From positions 1-6,881 of the forward strand of contig JAIRLG010000026.1 of the NCBI GenBank assembly GCA_031259625.1: 6,881 nt of DNA, written 5' to 3'. The position numbers and the translations under genes are program-made. The stretch's first letter is position 1. Each line of letters starts with the position of its first letter. The notes below the pieces were generated by a model. That model did not search any database, had not been told where the DNA came from, and saw only the letters and a program-made list of their open reading frames with translations. The DNA is from Puniceicoccales bacterium. Lineage in GTDB: Bacteria; Verrucomicrobiota; Verrucomicrobiae; Opitutales; LL51. Positions 5,091 to 6,881 of this stretch are shown here, one piece after another.

Positions 5091-6785
5091 CTAGGATTTT
5101 CCCTCCTCTTCTGAAGACGGGGCCTTGGTCTTTTCGAATTGGTTGAATATCTCGCTCAGGCTGTTCATCTCCTGGTCGCTCTGGAGTTTATCCAGGCTCT
5201 GGACCTCCTCCTCCAGCTTTTGCTCATCGTAGTGGGTGGCCTTGATCGACAGCCCGATGCGGCGCTCCTCGCGGTCGGCCCGGATCACCCGCGCGCTCAG
5301 CTCCTGCCCGATCGGGAACAGCTTCTTGACCTTATCGACGTGGGTCTCGCCGATTTGGCTGATGTGCACGAGGCCCTCGATGCCCTCCTCCAGCTCGACG
5401 AAAAGCCCGTAGGAGGTGACTTTGCGCAGCTTGCCGCTGACCAGTTTCCCGATGGGGAAGTGCCGCTCGATCTGCTCCCAGGGGTCCGGCCTCAGCTGCT
5501 TCAGGCCCAGGGAAATCTGCTGCTGGGCCCGGTCCACCTTCAGCACCACCGCCTCCACCTCGTCCCCCACTTTCACCACATCCGAAGGGGACGCCACGTG
5601 CTTCGTCCAGCTCATGTCCGAGACGTGCACCATGCCGTCGATGCCCTCCTCCAGGCCCACGAAGGCGCCGTAGGCCGTCAAATTGCGCACGACGCCGCGG
5701 ATGTGGGCGCCGACCGGGTAATTGTGCGGCACCATGTCCCAGGGATTTTCCTCCAGCTGGCGCAGGCTGAGCGCTATTTTCTGGTTTTCCTTGTCGACCC
5801 CCAACACCACCGCCGTCACCTCGTCGCCGACCCGGAGCACATCGCCGGGACGGGTGATGCGCTTGGTCCAGGACATCTCGCTCATGTGGATCAGGCCCTC
5901 GACGCCCTCCTCCAGCTCGACAAAGGCCCCGTAGTGGATGAGGTTGACGACCTTGCCCCTGACCTGGCCGCCGATGGGATAGCGGCGCACCGCCTCCTCC
6001 CAGGGATTGGGCTTCGTCTGCTTCAGGCCCAGCGAGACGCGCTCGCGCTCCAGGTCGACGTCGATAACCATCACGTCGATGACCTCGCCCACCGAGACGA
6101 GGGCCGTCGGATGGGGGACGCGCTTCCAGGACATGTCCGTGACGTGCAGCAGACCGTCGATCCCGTCCAGGTCGACAAAAGCGCCGTAGTCCATGACATT
6201 TTTGACGATGCCGCGGCGCACGTCCCCGACCCGGATCGAGCTCAGGAGATTCTGGCGCTTGAGTTGGCGTTCCTCCTCGATCAGCTCGCGGCGCGAGACG
6301 ATCACGTTCCGCCGGTCACGGTTGACCTTGACGATCTTGAAATCGTAGGTCTTGCCGAGGTACTGGTCCAGGTCCCGGGGCGCCTGGACGTCGATCTGGG
6401 ACGCCGGGCAAAAGGCATCGACGCCGATGTGGACCATCAGGCCCCCCTTGATCTTGCCCTTGACGCGGCCGGCCATGACCGAGCCCTCCTGGCAGTTCTC
6501 GATGATCAGGGTCCAGTTCTTCTGCTGTTCCGCCCGGTCGAAGGACAGGATCGGTATCCCGTTCTTATCCTCCAGTTTTTCGAGAAAGACCTCGATGGTC
6601 TCGCCGATGCGGATGGCGTTGATGTCGCTGAACTCCGCGGCCGGGATCAGGCCTTCGGCCTTGAGGCCGATGTCGACCCTGACGACGTTGTCGCGAATTT
6701 CCGTCACCGTCCCCGGGACGATGCTCCCCGGCTTTAGGGTTCTTATCGGGTGCCGGGAGAGGAGCTCCCCCATCGTATCTGCCAT
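5091..6785 (-). CDS. rpsA: 30S ribosomal protein S1
   Basis: S1 is the large RNA-binding protein of the small ribosomal subunit that holds and unfolds mRNA during initiation. The 564 residues carry six S1/OB-fold domains, at about 19-85, 100-168, 185-256, 270-343, 357-430 and 444-517, the same number as E. coli S1 (557 residues). Domains 3 to 6 show the RNA-binding pattern YGAFV/YGLFV, LEEGIEGLVH and a closing SLGLKQ-like strand. Domains 1 and 2 are more divergent, as expected for the ribosome-docking pair. A charged tail follows (EEEVQSLDKL to the end). The ATG at 6783-6785 has a GGGAG ribosome site nine bases upstream, whereas ATG at codon 5 lacks one. It is followed by infC after a 325-base repeat spacer. 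A long open frame antisense to it merely mirrors the repeated S1 codons. Confidence 0.97.
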   Translation of the reverse strand: MADTMGELLSRHPIRTLKPGSIVPGTVTEIRDNVVRVDIGLKAEGLIPAAEFSDINAIRIGETIEVFLEKLEDKNGIPILSFDRAEQQKNWTLIIENCQEGSVMAGRVKGKIKGGLMVHIGVDAFCPASQIDVQAPRDLDQYLGKTYDFKIVKVNRDRRNVIVSRRELIEEERQLKRQNLLSSIRVGDVRRGIVKNVMDYGAFVDLDGIDGLLHVTDMSWKRVPHPTALVSVGEVIDVMVIDVDLERERVSLGLKQTKPNPWEEAVRRYPIGGQVRGKVVNLIHYGAFVELEEGVEGLIHMSEMSWTKRITRPGDVLRVGDEVTAVVLGVDKENQKIALSLRQLEENPWDMVPHNYPVGAHIRGVVRNLTAYGAFVGLEEGIDGMVHVSDMSWTKHVASPSDVVKVGDEVEAVVLKVDRAQQQISLGLKQLRPDPWEQIERHFPIGKLVSGKLRKVTSYGLFVELEEGIEGLVHISQIGETHVDKVKKLFPIGQELSARVIRADREERRIGLSIKATHYDEQKLEEEVQSLDKLQSDQEMNSLSEIFNQFEKTKAPSSEEEGKS

Positions 6786-6794
6786 GAACTGAAT

Positions 6795-6799
6795 CTCCC
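6795..6799 (-). promoter_or_regulatory. Ribosome binding site of rpsA
   Basis: GGGAG on the minus strand lies nine bases before the rpsA ATG and fixes that start over the ATG at codon 5. The rest of 6786-6881 is leader sequence without a gene; I see no promoter pair good enough to call. Confidence 0.6.
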
Positions 6800-6881
6800 G
6801 CAGGAGGGTTGAAGGTTATTTCCGTCCCCCGCCGGCCCCCTGCCGACCAGGGCGGAAGGGCGCACGATGCGTATTTTTGAC

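Noticed and set aside
5139..6737. 532-codon open frame on the plus strand
   Set aside because: It is exactly antisense to rpsA; its repeated Leu/His/Asp-rich text mirrors the S1 repeats and matches no family I know.

Overview
The window is GC-rich bacterial DNA. Every gene I can support lies on the minus strand, so transcription runs from high to low coordinates: rpsA (ribosomal protein S1), infC (initiation factor IF-3), a secreted N-acetylmuramoyl-L-alanine amidase, mcsA, an mcsB-like gene, and the 5' part of a PilB/GspE-type ATPase that runs off the left edge. A Verrucomicrobiota-like (PVC) host is my best guess. It rests on the amidase, whose N-terminal non-catalytic domain followed by Amidase_3 resembles verrucomicrobial proteins I remember, and on mcsA-mcsB occurring without ctsR or clpC. 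This is recognition from memory, not a database result.

Layout from right to left: 6786-6881 is the rpsA leader with a ribosome binding site. 5091-6785 is rpsA, with six S1 domains. 4766-5090 is a 325-base spacer made largely of two diverged tandem copies of one sequence. 4136-4765 is infC. 2813-4117 is the amidase, 2258-2779 mcsA and 1182-2261 the mcsB-like gene; infC to mcsB are closely packed (gaps of 18 and 33 bases, then a 4-base GTGA overlap) and probably form one operon. 600-1181 is a 582-base intergenic region holding two structured elements and a set of TTGAATTTCAA repeats. 1-599 is the start of pilB/gspE.

The most unusual content is a family of about 90-104 bp elements, each predicted to fold as a closing stem plus three perfect hairpins (a cloverleaf or cruciform). 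Two copies, 655-756 and 3940-4043, are 94/102 identical. All eight differences fall in loops, at a G-C/G-T wobble position, or as a compensatory base-pair swap, and one loop is the exact reverse complement of the other. A third copy at 887-976 keeps the architecture and the closing CTTTG/CAAAG but has a different third arm. The copy at 3940-4043 lies in frame inside the amidase gene and encodes about 36 residues just after the signal peptide, much as palindromic elements do in Rickettsia genes.

The second unusual point is that the mcsB-like protein keeps the guanido-kinase fold signature and normal length but has lost most catalytic and ATP-binding residues, while its McsA partner keeps its cysteine pairs. 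It looks like a pseudokinase partner of McsA.
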